Below, piece after piece: positions 1 to 7,315 of a DNA stretch of 64,000 bases. The notes beneath the pieces are model-generated. The model was not told where the DNA came from. It searched no databases and worked only from the letters and a program-made list of their open reading frames with translations. The stretch's first letter is position 1. Each line of letters opens with the position of its first letter. The translations under genes were made by a program, and so were the position numbers. Origin of the DNA: CAWAPD01 sp963783865 (GTDB lineage Bacteria; Actinomycetota; Thermoleophilia; UBA2241); NCBI GenBank assembly GCA_963783865.1, contig CAWAPD010000003.1:570318-634317 (forward strand), given 5' to 3'.

Positions 1-206
1 GTCTCGGCGTCGTCGCCCTGTCGGGCGGCGTGTTCCAGAACCGGCTGCTCACCGAGCTCTGCGAGGGCGCCCTGGAACGGGACGGCTTCACCGTGCTGAC
101 GCACGCCGCCGTCCCCGCCAACGACGGCGGCCTCTCGCTTGGGCAGGCGATGGTCGCGGGCTATACTCTCCTGCGCAACCGCGGCCTCCTCGACCGCACC
201 GACTGA
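1..206 (+). CDS. hypF: Carbamoyltransferase HypF, C-terminal fragment
   Basis: The open frame runs in from outside the window and ends at TGA 204-206. The visible 67 residues contain LSGGVFQN, the conserved motif of the Kae1-like carbamoyltransferase domain of HypF, then a PANDGGLSLGQA stretch typical of its end. HypF makes the carbamoyl-adenylate that is passed to HypE for the cyanide ligands of [NiFe] hydrogenases. The hypC, hypD and hypE genes follow directly, which supports the call. Only the last part of a protein of about 750 residues is present, so catalytic residues further upstream cannot be checked. Confidence 0.93.
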   Translation, partial: LGVVALSGGVFQNRLLTELCEGALERDGFTVLTHAAVPANDGGLSLGQAMVAGYTLLRNRGLLDRTD

Positions 207-219
207 AGGCGGCCTCATC

Positions 220-453
220 GTGTGTCTCGCCATCCCCATGCGCATCACCGCCGTCGACGGGACGACCGCCGAGATCGAGGCCGACGGGCTGCGCCAGCGG
301 GCGAGCCTGATGCTGGTGCCGGGGGCCGCGGTCGGCGACTTCGTGCTGGTGCATGCCGGCTACGCGCTGACGGTGATCGACGCGGCCGAGGCCGAGGAGA
401 CCCTGCGCCTGTTCGCCGAGATCGAGGCCGCCGACGAGACATCCGATGCTTAG
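220..453 (+). CDS. hypC: [NiFe] hydrogenase maturation chaperone HypC
   Basis: A 77-residue protein starting at GTG with the family signature (M)CLAIPMRI. The cysteine at position 2 is the residue that in HypC binds the Fe(CN)2CO unit and the hydrogenase large subunit. Length matches the family. A GAAGG ribosome site lies about 10 bases before the GTG. An earlier in-frame ATG at 139 would bury the essential Cys2 inside the protein and overlap hypF, so GTG 220 is preferred. The 3' end overlaps hypD by 8 bases, indicating translational coupling. Confidence 0.95.
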   Translation: MCLAIPMRITAVDGTTAEIEADGLRQRASLMLVPGAAVGDFVLVHAGYALTVIDAAEAEETLRLFAEIEAADETSDA

Positions 454-1516
454 CGCCCACTTCGCCGGGCTGGTCGCCGCGCTCATGGCCGAGGCGCGAG
501 AGGACCTCACCTACATGGAGGTCTGCGGCACCCACACCATGGCGATCTCGCGCTTCGGCCTGCGCGACTTGCTGCCCGGGCGCATACGCCTCGTGTCGGG
601 GCCGGGCTGTCCGGTCTGCGTCACGGCCGTCGGCGACCTCGACGTGGTCGTCGAGATCGCCCGTCTGCCGGGGACCACGATCGTGACCTTCGGCGACCTG
701 GTCCGCGTGCCGGCGTCGCGCTCGAGTCTGGCGGAGGAGCGCGCCGCCGGCGCCGACGTGCGGGTCGTCTACTCGCCGGCCGACGCGGTCGCGCTGGCCG
801 CCGCCGAGCCCGAGCGCCAGGTCGTGTTCGTCGGCATCGGCTTCGAGACCACGGCGCCGACCGTCGCGGCGGCGCTGCTCGAGGCGCGCGAGCGCGGCCT
901 GGTCAACTTCACCGTGCTCAGCCTGCACAAGACCATGCCCGGCGCGCTGCGCGCCCTGCTCGACCTCGGCGAGACGCGTCTCGACGGGTTCATCCTGCCG
1001 GGGCACGTGAGCGTCGTGACCGGCAGCGAGTGCTACCGGTTCCTGGCCGACGAGTACGGCGTCGGCGGTGTCGTCGCCGGCTTCGAGGCCCAAGACGTGC
1101 TCGCCGCCCTGCTCATGCTCGTGCGGCAAAGCGAGCCGGCGATCGAGATCGAGTACACGCGCGCCGTGCGCCCCGAGGGCAACCCGGTGGCGCGCGGCGT
1201 GATGGACCAGGTGTTCGAGGCCTGCGACGCCGACTGGCGCGGCCTGGGCGTGATCCCGGGATCGGGGCTGCGCATCAACGAGGAGTTCGCCGCCTTCGAC
1301 GCGGCTCGCCGCTTCGCGGTCGAGCCCGGCGAGCCGATCGAGCCGCGCGGCTGCCGCTGCGGCGAGGTGCTGCGCGGCGTGCTCGACCCGGCGGAGTGCC
1401 CGCTGTTCGGTACGCGCTGCACGCCGGAGTCGCCGGTCGGCGCCTGCATGGTCTCGAGCGAGGGGTCGTGCGCGGCGCGCCATCGCTACCAGCAGCTGGA
1501 GGGCGCCGGTGTCTGA
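446..1516 (+). CDS. hypD: [NiFe] hydrogenase maturation protein HypD
   Basis: A 356-residue protein of normal HypD length. Seen motifs are CGTHT near residue 28, GPGCPVCV near residue 52 and a C-terminal cysteine-rich block (CRCGEVLRG, FGTRCTPE, GACMVSSEGSC) that holds the 4Fe-4S cluster and redox thiols. HypD forms the scaffold with HypC on which the Fe(CN)2CO group is assembled, receiving cyanide from HypE. It overlaps hypC upstream and hypE downstream by 8 bases, so hypF-hypC-hypD-hypE is read as one operon. The hydrogenase structural genes it serves are not in the window. Confidence 0.96.
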   Translation: MLSAHFAGLVAALMAEAREDLTYMEVCGTHTMAISRFGLRDLLPGRIRLVSGPGCPVCVTAVGDLDVVVEIARLPGTTIVTFGDLVRVPASRSSLAEERAAGADVRVVYSPADAVALAAAEPERQVVFVGIGFETTAPTVAAALLEARERGLVNFTVLSLHKTMPGALRALLDLGETRLDGFILPGHVSVVTGSECYRFLADEYGVGGVVAGFEAQDVLAALLMLVRQSEPAIEIEYTRAVRPEGNPVARGVMDQVFEACDADWRGLGVIPGSGLRINEEFAAFDAARRFAVEPGEPIEPRGCRCGEVLRGVLDPAECPLFGTRCTPESPVGACMVSSEGSCAARHRYQQLEGAGV

Positions 1517-2525
1517 CCGGGTGCTGCTCGGCCACGGGAGCGGCGGGCGGCTCTACCACGACCTCGTGCAGGACGTGTTCGTCAGCGCCTTCGCCAACCC
1601 GACGCTGGAGCGGCTCGACGACGCGGCCGAGCTGGCTGCGCCCGGCCGCGTCGCGTTCACGACCGACGCGCACGTGGTGCAGCCGCTGGTGTTCCCCGGC
1701 GGCGACATCGGCCGGCTGGCGGTCGCCGGCACGGTCAACGATCTGGCCACGGCGGCGGCGCGGCCGCTGGCGCTGGCCGCCGCCTTCGTCATCGAAGAAG
1801 GCTTCGAGCTCTCCCGCCTGCGCGAGATCTGCGCCAGCATGGCCGCCACCGCGGCCGAGGCCGGCGTGCCGATCGTCACCGGCGACACCAAGGTCGTGCA
1901 GCGCGGCGCCGCCGACGGGCTGTTCATCACGACCACTGGCGTGGGCGAGATCGTGACCGCGCACGAGGTGTCGGCGAGGTCGGTGCGCGAGGGCGACGCG
2001 CTGCTGCTGTCGGGCACCGTCGGCGACCACGCTCTGGCGGTGCTGGCGGCGCGGGGGGAGTTCCACTTCGCCCTGCCGGTCGAGAGCGACTGCGCCCCGC
2101 TCTGGGGCCTCGTCGAGGCCGCGCTGAGGGCCGCGGGCGAGGGCGGCGAGGCCGTCCACTTCATGCGCGACCCCACTCGCGGCGGCCTGGCGACGGTGCT
2201 GGCCGAGCTCGCCGAGACGGCCGGGGTCGGGCTCGACGTCGACGAACAGTCCATACCCGTCGCGCCGGCGGTGCGCTCGGCCTGCGACCTGCTCGGGTAC
2301 GAGCCGCTCAGCCTCGCCAACGAGGGGAAGATGCTGTTCGCCGTGGCGCCGGAGCGCGCCGACGACGTGCTGGGGGCGCTGCGGCGGCGCCCCGAGGGCG
2401 CCGCCGCAGCGCCCATCGGGCACGTCGTCGGCGAGCACCCGGGCCGCGTCGCCCTGCGCACGCCATACGGGACGCGCCGCGTCCTCGACATGCCCGTCGG
2501 GGAGCTGCTGCCGCGCATCTGCTGA
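1509..2525 (+). CDS. hypE: Carbamoyl dehydratase HypE
   Basis: A 338-residue PurM-like ATP-binding protein with a GTG start (LLGHGSGGRL near the N-terminus, FMRDPTRGGLATVL mid-protein). It ends in the invariant PRIC tail, whose last cysteine accepts the carbamoyl group from HypF and is dehydrated to thiocyanate with ATP. The terminal cysteine is intact, so the enzyme should work. The start overlaps hypD by 8 bases. It is the last gene of the hyp operon; a weak stem-loop lies just downstream. Confidence 0.96.
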   Translation: MSDRVLLGHGSGGRLYHDLVQDVFVSAFANPTLERLDDAAELAAPGRVAFTTDAHVVQPLVFPGGDIGRLAVAGTVNDLATAAARPLALAAAFVIEEGFELSRLREICASMAATAAEAGVPIVTGDTKVVQRGAADGLFITTTGVGEIVTAHEVSARSVREGDALLLSGTVGDHALAVLAARGEFHFALPVESDCAPLWGLVEAALRAAGEGGEAVHFMRDPTRGGLATVLAELAETAGVGLDVDEQSIPVAPAVRSACDLLGYEPLSLANEGKMLFAVAPERADDVLGALRRRPEGAAAAPIGHVVGEHPGRVALRTPYGTRRVLDMPVGELLPRIC

Positions 2526-2531
2526 CCGGCC

Positions 2532-2555
2532 GGCGTTCACAAGTCTGCGAACGCC
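2532..2555 (+). terminator. Weak stem-loop after hypE
   Basis: Seven base pairs (GGCGTTC/GAACGCC) around a 10-base loop, 7 bases after the hypE stop. There is no U-tract. Its placement fits an operon end, but the stem is short compared with other terminators in this window. Confidence 0.4.
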
Positions 2556-2581
2556 CGAGGCTGCGCCAGGGTTAAGGTTCC

Positions 2582-2595
2582 CGGACCCGGGTCCG
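2582..2595. promoter_or_regulatory. 14-bp perfect palindrome before a small gene
   Basis: CGGACCCGGGTCCG is a perfect palindrome 6 bases upstream of the 80-residue gene at 2602. It lies where a promoter or operator would be expected, but no matching regulator family is recognised. It could also be a chance GC palindrome. Confidence 0.35.
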
Positions 2596-2601
2596 ATACC
2601 A

Positions 2602-2844
2602 GTGACTGTGAGCGGCACTCCCCACATCGAGTACGACGCCTACAAGTCTGCGCTGCGTGACCTCGAGCGCGACGGCGTCGCCCATCCCATCGTGCTCCCC
2701 TTCGCCGCTCGTCTCGGCCAGGTCGTCAACATCGGCGGCCAGGAATACCGCGTGACGAGCGCTGTGAGCGGGAACGGGAACGGGAACGGCGGCGGCGACC
2801 GGGCCGGCGAAGCGATCGTCGGCTACAAGGTCACGAAGCTCTGA
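2602..2844 (+). CDS. Hypothetical 80-residue protein
   Basis: Not recognised. A small soluble protein with GTG start (a second GTG lies two codons later). An N-terminal helix-rich half (YDAYKSALRDLERDG) is followed by a short beta-type segment (GQVVNIGGQEYRVTSAV), a Gly-Asn repeat encoded by three near-identical GGGAAC units, and a VGYKVTKL tail. Codon choice is strongly GC at third positions, like the neighbours, which supports real coding. No signal peptide or membrane segment. It converges on the glycosyltransferase gene with overlapping 3' ends. Confidence 0.6.
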   Translation: MTVSGTPHIEYDAYKSALRDLERDGVAHPIVLPFAARLGQVVNIGGQEYRVTSAVSGNGNGNGGGDRAGEAIVGYKVTKL

Positions 2845-3772
2845 CGCGGCGGTAGATAGCCAGGACCTCGAGGGCGGTCGCCCGGACGCTTTGCGTCCCG
2901 GCGACCGCCCTTCCGTGGACGTGCGGGTCGGGGTCGGCGAGCAGCGTCTGCAGGTGCTCCCGCCAGGCGGTCACGTCGAACGGTGCGCAGAGGCAGCCGG
3001 GTACCCCGGGCAGGAGCCGCGGCGCGATCCCCACCGGCGTCGACAGGACCGGCACGTCGCAGGCCAGCGCCTCGACGCACGCCAGGCCGTAGCCCTCGCG
3101 TTCGGAGGTCACGATCACGGCGTCCGCCCCGTTGACCCACAGTGGCACCTCGTCGCGAGGGCGACCCGTCAGGTACCGCAGCTCGATCCCCGGGAACGTC
3201 GCCAGGAGCCGCTCGGCGAGCGCGAAGCGCTTCTCGGGTCGCGACGGGTGAGCTGGGAAGAGGACGAACCGCTGGGCCGGGTCGAGCCGCAGGCGGCGGC
3301 GGGCCTCAGTGCGCGGCAGCGGCGCGAACAGGTCGAGGTCGACGCCGGGCGGGACGACGTCGTCGACGGGGAACGGGCACAGCCCGGCGAGCTCGTCGGA
3401 CACGGCGACGACGGCGGCCGCGCTGCGCGCGGCCGCCGTCGTGAACCAGCGCACCAGCGGATGGTGCACGTCGCGCCCGTGGACGGTGAGCACGAGCGGC
3501 ACGCGCCGGGGTGTGCCGGCGGCCGCGACGGCGCCCGACAGCCCGTAGTGGGCGTGGACGACATCGGCGCCGGTGCGCCGCCGCAGCAGCTCGAGGGCGG
3601 CTGTGGCGTACCGCCACGGCCGCCCGGTCGCGTCCCACGAGAACACCTCGACCTCGCACTCGCCGCTGGCCCGCAGCGCCTCGACCTGGTCGCGCACGAA
3701 CACGCCGTAGCCGGGCCGCTCGGGCGAGGGGTACATGTTGGTGACGACCAGGACGCGCAGGGGCTCGGGCAT
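2831..3772 (-). CDS. Glycosyltransferase family 4 protein
   Basis: A 313-residue protein that starts LRVLVVTNMYPSPERPGYGVFV, the N-terminal Rossmann start of GT-B glycosyltransferases. VLTVHGRDVHHPL follows near residue 95. The C-terminal half carries PEKRFALAERLL and the family E-x7-E motif in EREGYGLACVEALA, which binds the sugar nucleotide. It probably transfers a sugar from a nucleotide donor to a lipid or polysaccharide acceptor; substrate cannot be told. It is slightly short for the family. It stands alone, with its 3' end overlapping the convergent small gene by 14 bases. Confidence 0.85.
   Translation of the reverse strand: MPEPLRVLVVTNMYPSPERPGYGVFVRDQVEALRASGECEVEVFSWDATGRPWRYATAALELLRRRTGADVVHAHYGLSGAVAAAGTPRRVPLVLTVHGRDVHHPLVRWFTTAAARSAAAVVAVSDELAGLCPFPVDDVVPPGVDLDLFAPLPRTEARRRLRLDPAQRFVLFPAHPSRPEKRFALAERLLATFPGIELRYLTGRPRDEVPLWVNGADAVIVTSEREGYGLACVEALACDVPVLSTPVGIAPRLLPGVPGCLCAPFDVTAWREHLQTLLADPDPHVHGRAVAGTQSVRATALEVLAIYRRVRAS
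2871..2911. terminator. Long stem-loop inside the 3' end of the glycosyltransferase gene
   Basis: An inverted repeat of 12 bp, a single C/C mismatch, and 6 bp closed by a TTT loop lies 27 bases after the stop of the plus-strand small gene. It sits within the last codons of the opposing glycosyltransferase gene. It is well placed to end the plus-strand transcript, with the terminator built into coding sequence. Confidence 0.55.
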
Positions 3773-3831
3773 GGGGGCAGCTTAGCCGTTTGCGGCCGGC
3801 GGCGGCAACAGAGGGCCGGCGCCGGCGCCGG

Positions 3832-4086
3832 CTAGCCCGTCTCGAGCAGCCGGTCGAACTCGTCGGGCGCGTAGCCCTTCACGACGTGCCCGCCGATCTT
3901 CACGAACGGGAACCCCTGGGCGCCGGCAGCGTTCATCTCGGCCGCGATCTTCGCCTGCAGCTCGGGCCCCGCCATGTCGAACTCGATCACGAGCGGGTTC
4001 ACGCCGTGCTGGCGGAAATACGCCTTCGTCCTGGCGCACCAGCTGCAGGTCGTGAGTGAGTAGATGATGACCACGGGGGTGCTCAT
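3832..4086 (-). CDS. Glutaredoxin-like thiol-redox protein
   Basis: An 84-residue single-domain thioredoxin-fold protein. The active-site motif is CSWC in TTCSWCARTKAYF near residue 13, followed by the cis-proline segment QGFPFVKIGG and a C-terminal helix. Length and CxxC spacing fit the glutaredoxin/NrdH class, which reduces disulfides or mixed thiols. The SWC centre differs from the usual CPYC, so the electron donor is uncertain. It lies next to a tRNA pair and is not in an operon with a recognised partner. Confidence 0.85.
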   Translation of the reverse strand: MSTPVVIIYSLTTCSWCARTKAYFRQHGVNPLVIEFDMAGPELQAKIAAEMNAAGAQGFPFVKIGGHVVKGYAPDEFDRLLETG

Positions 4087-4175
4087 GCGTCCTCTTCCTG
4101 GGCTCTCGGCACCAGATGTACCCAGCAGCGAGCCGAGACGACACGCTCGGAGTGGACAAAGGCCGGCAGAGACGC

Positions 4176-4251
4176 TGGAGCCCGGTCGCGGATTCGAACC
4201 GCGGACCCCCTCCTTACCATGGAGGTGCTCTGCCTGCTGAGCTAACCGGGC
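4176..4251 (-). tRNA. tRNA-Thr (anticodon GGT)
   Basis: A 76-base cloverleaf with acceptor GCCCGGT/ACCGGGC, discriminator U and an encoded CCA. The anticodon arm CCTCC-ATGGTAA-GGAGG gives anticodon GGT. The T arm is CGCGG-TTCGAAT-CCGCG. It lies 4 bases from tRNA-Tyr on the same strand and is probably co-transcribed with it. Confidence 0.96.
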
Positions 4252-4255
4252 TTGC

Positions 4256-4340
4256 TGGTGGGGGAGCTAGGATTTGAACCTAGGTAGGCTGCGCCAACGG
4301 ATTTACAGTCCGCCCCCTTTAACCACTCGGGCACTCCCCC
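4256..4340 (-). tRNA. tRNA-Tyr (anticodon GTA)
   Basis: An 85-base class II tRNA with a long variable arm. Acceptor GGGGGAG/CTCCCCC, discriminator A, encoded CCA. The anticodon loop CTGTAAA gives GTA. First gene of a Tyr-Thr tRNA pair with a clear promoter 12 bases upstream. Confidence 0.96.
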
Positions 4341-4352
4341 GGGAGCCTGAGG

Positions 4353-4381
4353 ATGGTACCCGAAAGGGTACCCGCGTTCAA
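4353..4381 (-). promoter_or_regulatory. Promoter of the tRNA-Tyr/tRNA-Thr unit
   Basis: On the minus strand, TTGAAC (-35) and TACCAT (-10) are separated by exactly 17 bases. The -10 ends 12 bases before the tRNA-Tyr gene. This is a good housekeeping-sigma promoter. Confidence 0.8.
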
Positions 4382-4461
4382 CCGTCGGCGAGCGTGGGGA
4401 GGAGGGCTCGCGGGCGGCCGGAGCCGGCGGCGCCGGAGGCTCCGCGACGAGGGACGGAGAC

Positions 4462-4493
4462 GGCGAGGGCCGCCCGTTCGGGCGGCCCTCGCC
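4462..4493. terminator. 14-bp stem-loop
   Basis: A perfect 14-bp GC stem with loop GTTC, with no U-tract. It is the second hairpin after the minus-strand 45-codon gene at 4554-4691. The tRNA-Tyr promoter lies further downstream, so it may insulate that promoter. Confidence 0.6.
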
Positions 4494-4506
4494 TGGACAA
4501 GACAGT

Positions 4507-4542
4507 GGCGGCGGGCGGGCGCGGAAGCGCCCGCCCGCCGCC
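4507..4542 (-). terminator. Terminator of the 45-codon gene
   Basis: A perfect 16-bp GC stem closed by a GGAA loop, 11 bases after the stop of the small minus-strand gene. Its presence supports that small gene being a real transcription unit. Confidence 0.75.
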
Positions 4543-4553
4543 CGCGATCAGCG

Positions 4554-4691
4554 CTAGTGCGACAGGCGCGCCAGACCCTGACGGGCGAGAGCCATGGTGG
4601 TCGTGGCCGCGTCGCTGTCGGTGGTCGTCCGGACCACCCCGTCTGGGCCGATGAAGAACTGCCACGGCAGGCGGGTCGTCTGGGCGTGCAT
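4554..4691 (-). CDS. 45-residue protein under a Rex-type operator
   Basis: A short open frame starting at ATG 4691 and ending at TAG 4554. Support is strong for its size: a GAGGAG ribosome site 8 bases before the ATG, a TATACT -10 box with a Rex-type palindrome upstream, and a 16-bp terminator right after the stop. The product is soluble, with LPWQFFIGPDGVVRTTT followed by a Thr/Ala-rich helix and an ARQGLARLSH end. The WQFFIGPDG part faintly recalls the beta-strand of thioredoxin-like proteins, which is only a resemblance. Function unknown. If Rex controls it, it is made when NADH is high. Confidence 0.72.
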   Translation of the reverse strand: MHAQTTRLPWQFFIGPDGVVRTTTDSDAATTTMALARQGLARLSH

Positions 4692-4731
4692 GATATCCAC
4701 TCCTCGGGCGCCGGTGTCCGGCGCGATGGAT

Positions 4732-4747
4732 TGTGATGACGTTCACA
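4732..4747. promoter_or_regulatory. Rex-type operator at the small-gene promoter
   Basis: TGTGATGACGTTCACA differs at one base from the palindrome TGTGAA-N4-TTCACA known for Rex of high-GC bacteria. It touches the -10 box of the minus-strand promoter and would cover the start point, so binding should repress. The window's own rex promoter has the same arrangement (GACCTATA followed by the operator). It also matches the Crp/GlxR form TGTGA-N6-TCACA, so that reading remains possible. Confidence 0.7.
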
Positions 4748-4775
4748 GTATAGGTCTATTTCTCCCTCCTGCCTA
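4747..4775 (-). promoter_or_regulatory. Promoter of the 45-codon gene
   Basis: Minus-strand TATACT (-10) lies 17 bases after TAGGCA (-35, four of six matches to TTGACA). The predicted start falls in the adjacent Rex-type operator. Confidence 0.65.
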
Positions 4776-4893
4776 TGGGGAAGACGGCAGAACCGCGAGC
4801 GTGGCGTTTATACAGAGTGGCAAATAGCCATGTCTTGAGAGCGCATGCTGAAGGACAGTGCGGCCGACGACTTTCTGGGAACGACCGGCACGA

Positions 4894-4922
4894 TTGAGGC
4901 CCCCCGGCGAGTTTGCTAGCAT
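4894..4922 (+). promoter_or_regulatory. Promoter of tRNA-Met
   Basis: TTGAGG and TAGCAT are separated by 17 bases. The predicted start is a few bases before the mature tRNA 5' end at 4936. Confidence 0.75.
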
Positions 4923-4935
4923 TGGACACCCCCGT

Positions 4936-5012
4936 GGCGGCGTAGCTCAGCTGGTCAGAGCAGCGGAATCATAATCCGCGTGTCGTAGGTTCGAGTCCTA
5001 CCGCCGCTACCA
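4936..5012 (+). tRNA. tRNA-Met (anticodon CAT), elongator type
   Basis: A 77-base cloverleaf with acceptor GGCGGCG/CGCCGCT (a G-U first pair), discriminator A and encoded CCA. The anticodon loop is ATCATAA. A regular first-position pair and lack of the three G-C pairs of the initiator anticodon stem argue for elongator Met. A CAT anticodon can also belong to tRNA-Ile2 read through lysidine, which sequence alone does not exclude. Confidence 0.88.
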
Positions 5013-5193
5013 CTCTCTTACAGGACTCTCGCACTCCTTTGGCCGACAATGTTAACCCTGCGACAACGGGGTTATCCGGGTCGTTTCGGGGTCAAAGGAC
5101 GCTGTCGAATCGAAACGCTGGCGGACTCGTCCGTCGGCTGACGAAGACGCAGGATCTGCTGTGACAGCTGCGCGTGCGTCCAGAGGTGAGATC

Positions 5194-5598
5194 ATGAAGA
5201 TCACGGCAAAGAGACGGTTCGCGCTGCTCGCGGGCCTGTTTCTCGTAGCGTCGATCGTGGTCGCGACAAGCGTCCAGACAGCGCAGGCGAGCTTGGCAAG
5301 CACCGGCGGGAACGCGGGGGGCACCACTGTCGCCGCGGCCCCGGTCCCGCTGCACGGCCCGCCGGCAGGCGTCCTGAGAGCGCATAGCCAGCCCGCGTCC
5401 GTGCCCGCAGGGACGGCTCCGGCTGTGACGCAGGGCTCTTCCCGTACCGCGTGGATCGCCGGCGGCGCGGCCGCGGCCGCGGTCATCGTGCTCATCGGCG
5501 CGTGGGCCCTGTTGCGCCGCCGCCGGCAGCCCAGCGGACACCCCTCGGCGGCTTACTGTGCACAGCATCCCGAAGACCCGCTGTGCGCGATGGCCTGA
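5194..5598 (+). CDS. Small secreted or membrane-anchored protein
   Basis: A 134-residue protein of unknown role. ATG 5194 is chosen because GAGGTGAG precedes it at the right distance and because a signal peptide (MKITAKRRF then a hydrophobic stretch ending in QTAQAS) then begins at once. A low-complexity Ala/Pro/Gly region follows, then a transmembrane helix near residues 88-106, a stop-transfer RRRRQ, and a short cytoplasmic tail with two cysteines (YCAQHPEDPLC). The layout resembles surface proteins held by a C-terminal anchor, though no LPxTG sorting motif is seen. Confidence 0.75.
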   Translation: MKITAKRRFALLAGLFLVASIVVATSVQTAQASLASTGGNAGGTTVAAAPVPLHGPPAGVLRAHSQPASVPAGTAPAVTQGSSRTAWIAGGAAAAAVIVLIGAWALLRRRRQPSGHPSAAYCAQHPEDPLCAMA

Positions 5599-5641
5599 GC
5601 AGGCACAGCGACGGCCGCCGGTCACAGGTGGCGTGAGGATC

Positions 5642-5673
5642 GGGGCGGGTTCGCAGCAAGGCGGACCCGCCCC
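5642..5673. terminator. Bidirectional stem-loop between convergent genes
   Basis: GGGGCGGGT pairs with ACCCGCCCC, with an extra CGC/GCG inner helix around AGCAAG. It lies between the convergent ends of the small membrane protein gene and the BKACE-GNAT gene. Confidence 0.6.
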
Positions 5674-5701
5674 TTCACGCTGCTACCACACCCTCTCGGG
5701 T

Positions 5702-7090
5702 TCAGGTCGGGCGCTCTCCCTCGGTCCGCTGTCGCTGCATCCACGCCTCGAGGTCCATCTCGAGGGTGGTCCATTCCTTCACGTCCGGGTCCCCGAACTC
5801 GTGGACCTTGGGATCGGTGCCGATCTGCCGGTAGCCGAAGTGCTTCTTGTACCAGGCGATGGTGACGGGGCGGTCGGCGTTGGTCACGACCGTCTTCGCG
5901 CCGAGCGCCGCCATGGCGCGCAGGCGGGCGGTCTGGAGCTTCATCCCGAAACCGAAGCGCCGGTAGGCCGGGTCGACGGCCATCAAGGTGGTCTTGCCAG
6001 CGGTCTCCGATAGCAGCGTGTAGCCCGACATCCCCACGACGCGATCGCCGGCTCGCGCCACGAAGCAGCAGCGCCAGTCGAGCTCGGGCATCTCCCGTGA
6101 CGGAACGTGGTGCATGTTGACCGTCTCCAGCACCGCGAGCATGGCCGCCATGTCGCCTTCACATGCCTTCTCGATGCGGATGCCGTCAGTCTCCGCGACG
6201 CAGGGCGGCAGGCCGAGCGCGAGCCGGGCCTCTTCGGCGTTGGCCACGGGCCGGCCGGCTTCTTCGGCGATGCGGACCAGCCGCCGCACGAGCTGCTCGT
6301 TGGTGGCGAGCCGCGTGCGCTCGTAGTCGTAGTAGAGGTTGTCCTCGACGCCAGTCCTGACGTGGCCCCCCATCGCGATGCTCATCACGTTGACGGGCAC
6401 CTGGAACCGACCCAGCCCCGTGCCGGACCAGACCGAGTGGCGTGGGAGGCCGGCCACGGCCGCGCTCAGGTTGAGCGCCGTGGCCGCTGTGGTGTGCTGC
6501 GCCCCGAGGAGGATGTTGAAGTAGTAGGGAGGCTGCACGAGCCCCTTCGTGATGAGCAGCTTGGCGGTGTTGATCATCCCGAGCTCGAGGATCTCGAGCT
6601 CCGGCTTGATGCCGCGCGCCGCCATCCGTTCCGCCAGCCCCGTGATGACCTGCGGGTCGTTGACCGACGGACCGTCGTTGAAGTTGAGCGAGCCGGTGGT
6701 GAGGCTGGCGAGGTCCGGCTTGCTCTCCCCATCGAGCTCGAGGACCGCGGCCCGCTGCTCGAGCTCGCCGTACCGCCGCCCGCTCGTCGTCGCGGAGACG
6801 ATCAGCTGGGGCCGCTCCCGCCGGATGCCACTGATGATCTCGGCGAAGACGTCGGGTTCGTAGGTCGGCTTGCCCTCCGCGTCGCGCGCGTGGACGTGGA
6901 CCACGGCCGCGCCCACGTCGTGGCAGCGGACGGCGTCGGCCACGATCTCCGCGGGGCTGAGCGGCACGTGGGGTGTCATCGCCCGCGTCGGCAGCACGCC
7001 GGTGAGAGCGACGTTGATGATGAGCGGCGCGAAAGGTTCGAGAGGGTTGGGAAAGTCGACGTCGTCTCGACCCGTCCTCGGCTGTGTCAC
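5702..7090 (-). CDS. BKACE (DUF849) family enzyme fused to a GNAT acetyltransferase
   Basis: A 462-residue two-domain protein. Residues 1 to about 300 match the beta-keto acid cleavage enzyme family: APLIINVALTG, the metal-binding HVHAR, the TTSGRRYGE loop, GPSVND and the ARGIKPELEILE strand are visible. These enzymes condense a beta-keto acid with acetyl-CoA to give acetoacetate and a new CoA ester, as in lysine or carnitine breakdown. Residues about 310-440 are a GNAT N-acetyltransferase (RIEKACEGDMAAM, VVGMSGY, AVDPAYRRFGFGMKL with the acetyl-CoA loop). GTG 7090 is preferred over ATG 7111 because GAGAGG lies 6 bases before it. Substrate unknown; the fusion suggests an amino-bearing one. 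Confidence 0.85.
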   Translation of the reverse strand: MTQPRTGRDDVDFPNPLEPFAPLIINVALTGVLPTRAMTPHVPLSPAEIVADAVRCHDVGAAVVHVHARDAEGKPTYEPDVFAEIISGIRRERPQLIVSATTSGRRYGELEQRAAVLELDGESKPDLASLTTGSLNFNDGPSVNDPQVITGLAERMAARGIKPELEILELGMINTAKLLITKGLVQPPYYFNILLGAQHTTAATALNLSAAVAGLPRHSVWSGTGLGRFQVPVNVMSIAMGGHVRTGVEDNLYYDYERTRLATNEQLVRRLVRIAEEAGRPVANAEEARLALGLPPCVAETDGIRIEKACEGDMAAMLAVLETVNMHHVPSREMPELDWRCCFVARAGDRVVGMSGYTLLSETAGKTTLMAVDPAYRRFGFGMKLQTARLRAMAALGAKTVVTNADRPVTIAWYKKHFGYRQIGTDPKVHEFGDPDVKEWTTLEMDLEAWMQRQRTEGERPT

Positions 7091-7315
7091 GGTGAACCTC
7101 TCATCCCGCATCGGTGGGGCAGCATCGTATCGGCCTTTTCCAGGCTGCCCTTGAGCGTAGCGTCGTGCCCGCGAGACCGGACAACGGCCATACGAACGCC
7201 TCGAAGGGGGACCATTTCCGACATGGACAACTGCCGCGGCGCAGGACGGTCGTGTATCCTTGGCTTCCGAAGCTTCGGTGGAGAGCGGCACCAGGGTCCT
7301 GACAGGGGAGGCGGC

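Noticed and set aside
4732..4747. Reading the palindrome as a Crp/GlxR site (TGTGA-N6-TCACA)
   Set aside because: It fits that consensus, but Rex is favoured: a site of the same form and placement lies at the rex promoter, rex is in the window, and the only cyclic-nucleotide receptor seen lacks a DNA-binding domain. Not fully excluded.
4594..4827. A 77-codon plus-strand frame over the small-gene promoter
   Set aside because: No ribosome site, no domain, and it runs across a convincing promoter/operator and the opposite 45-codon gene.
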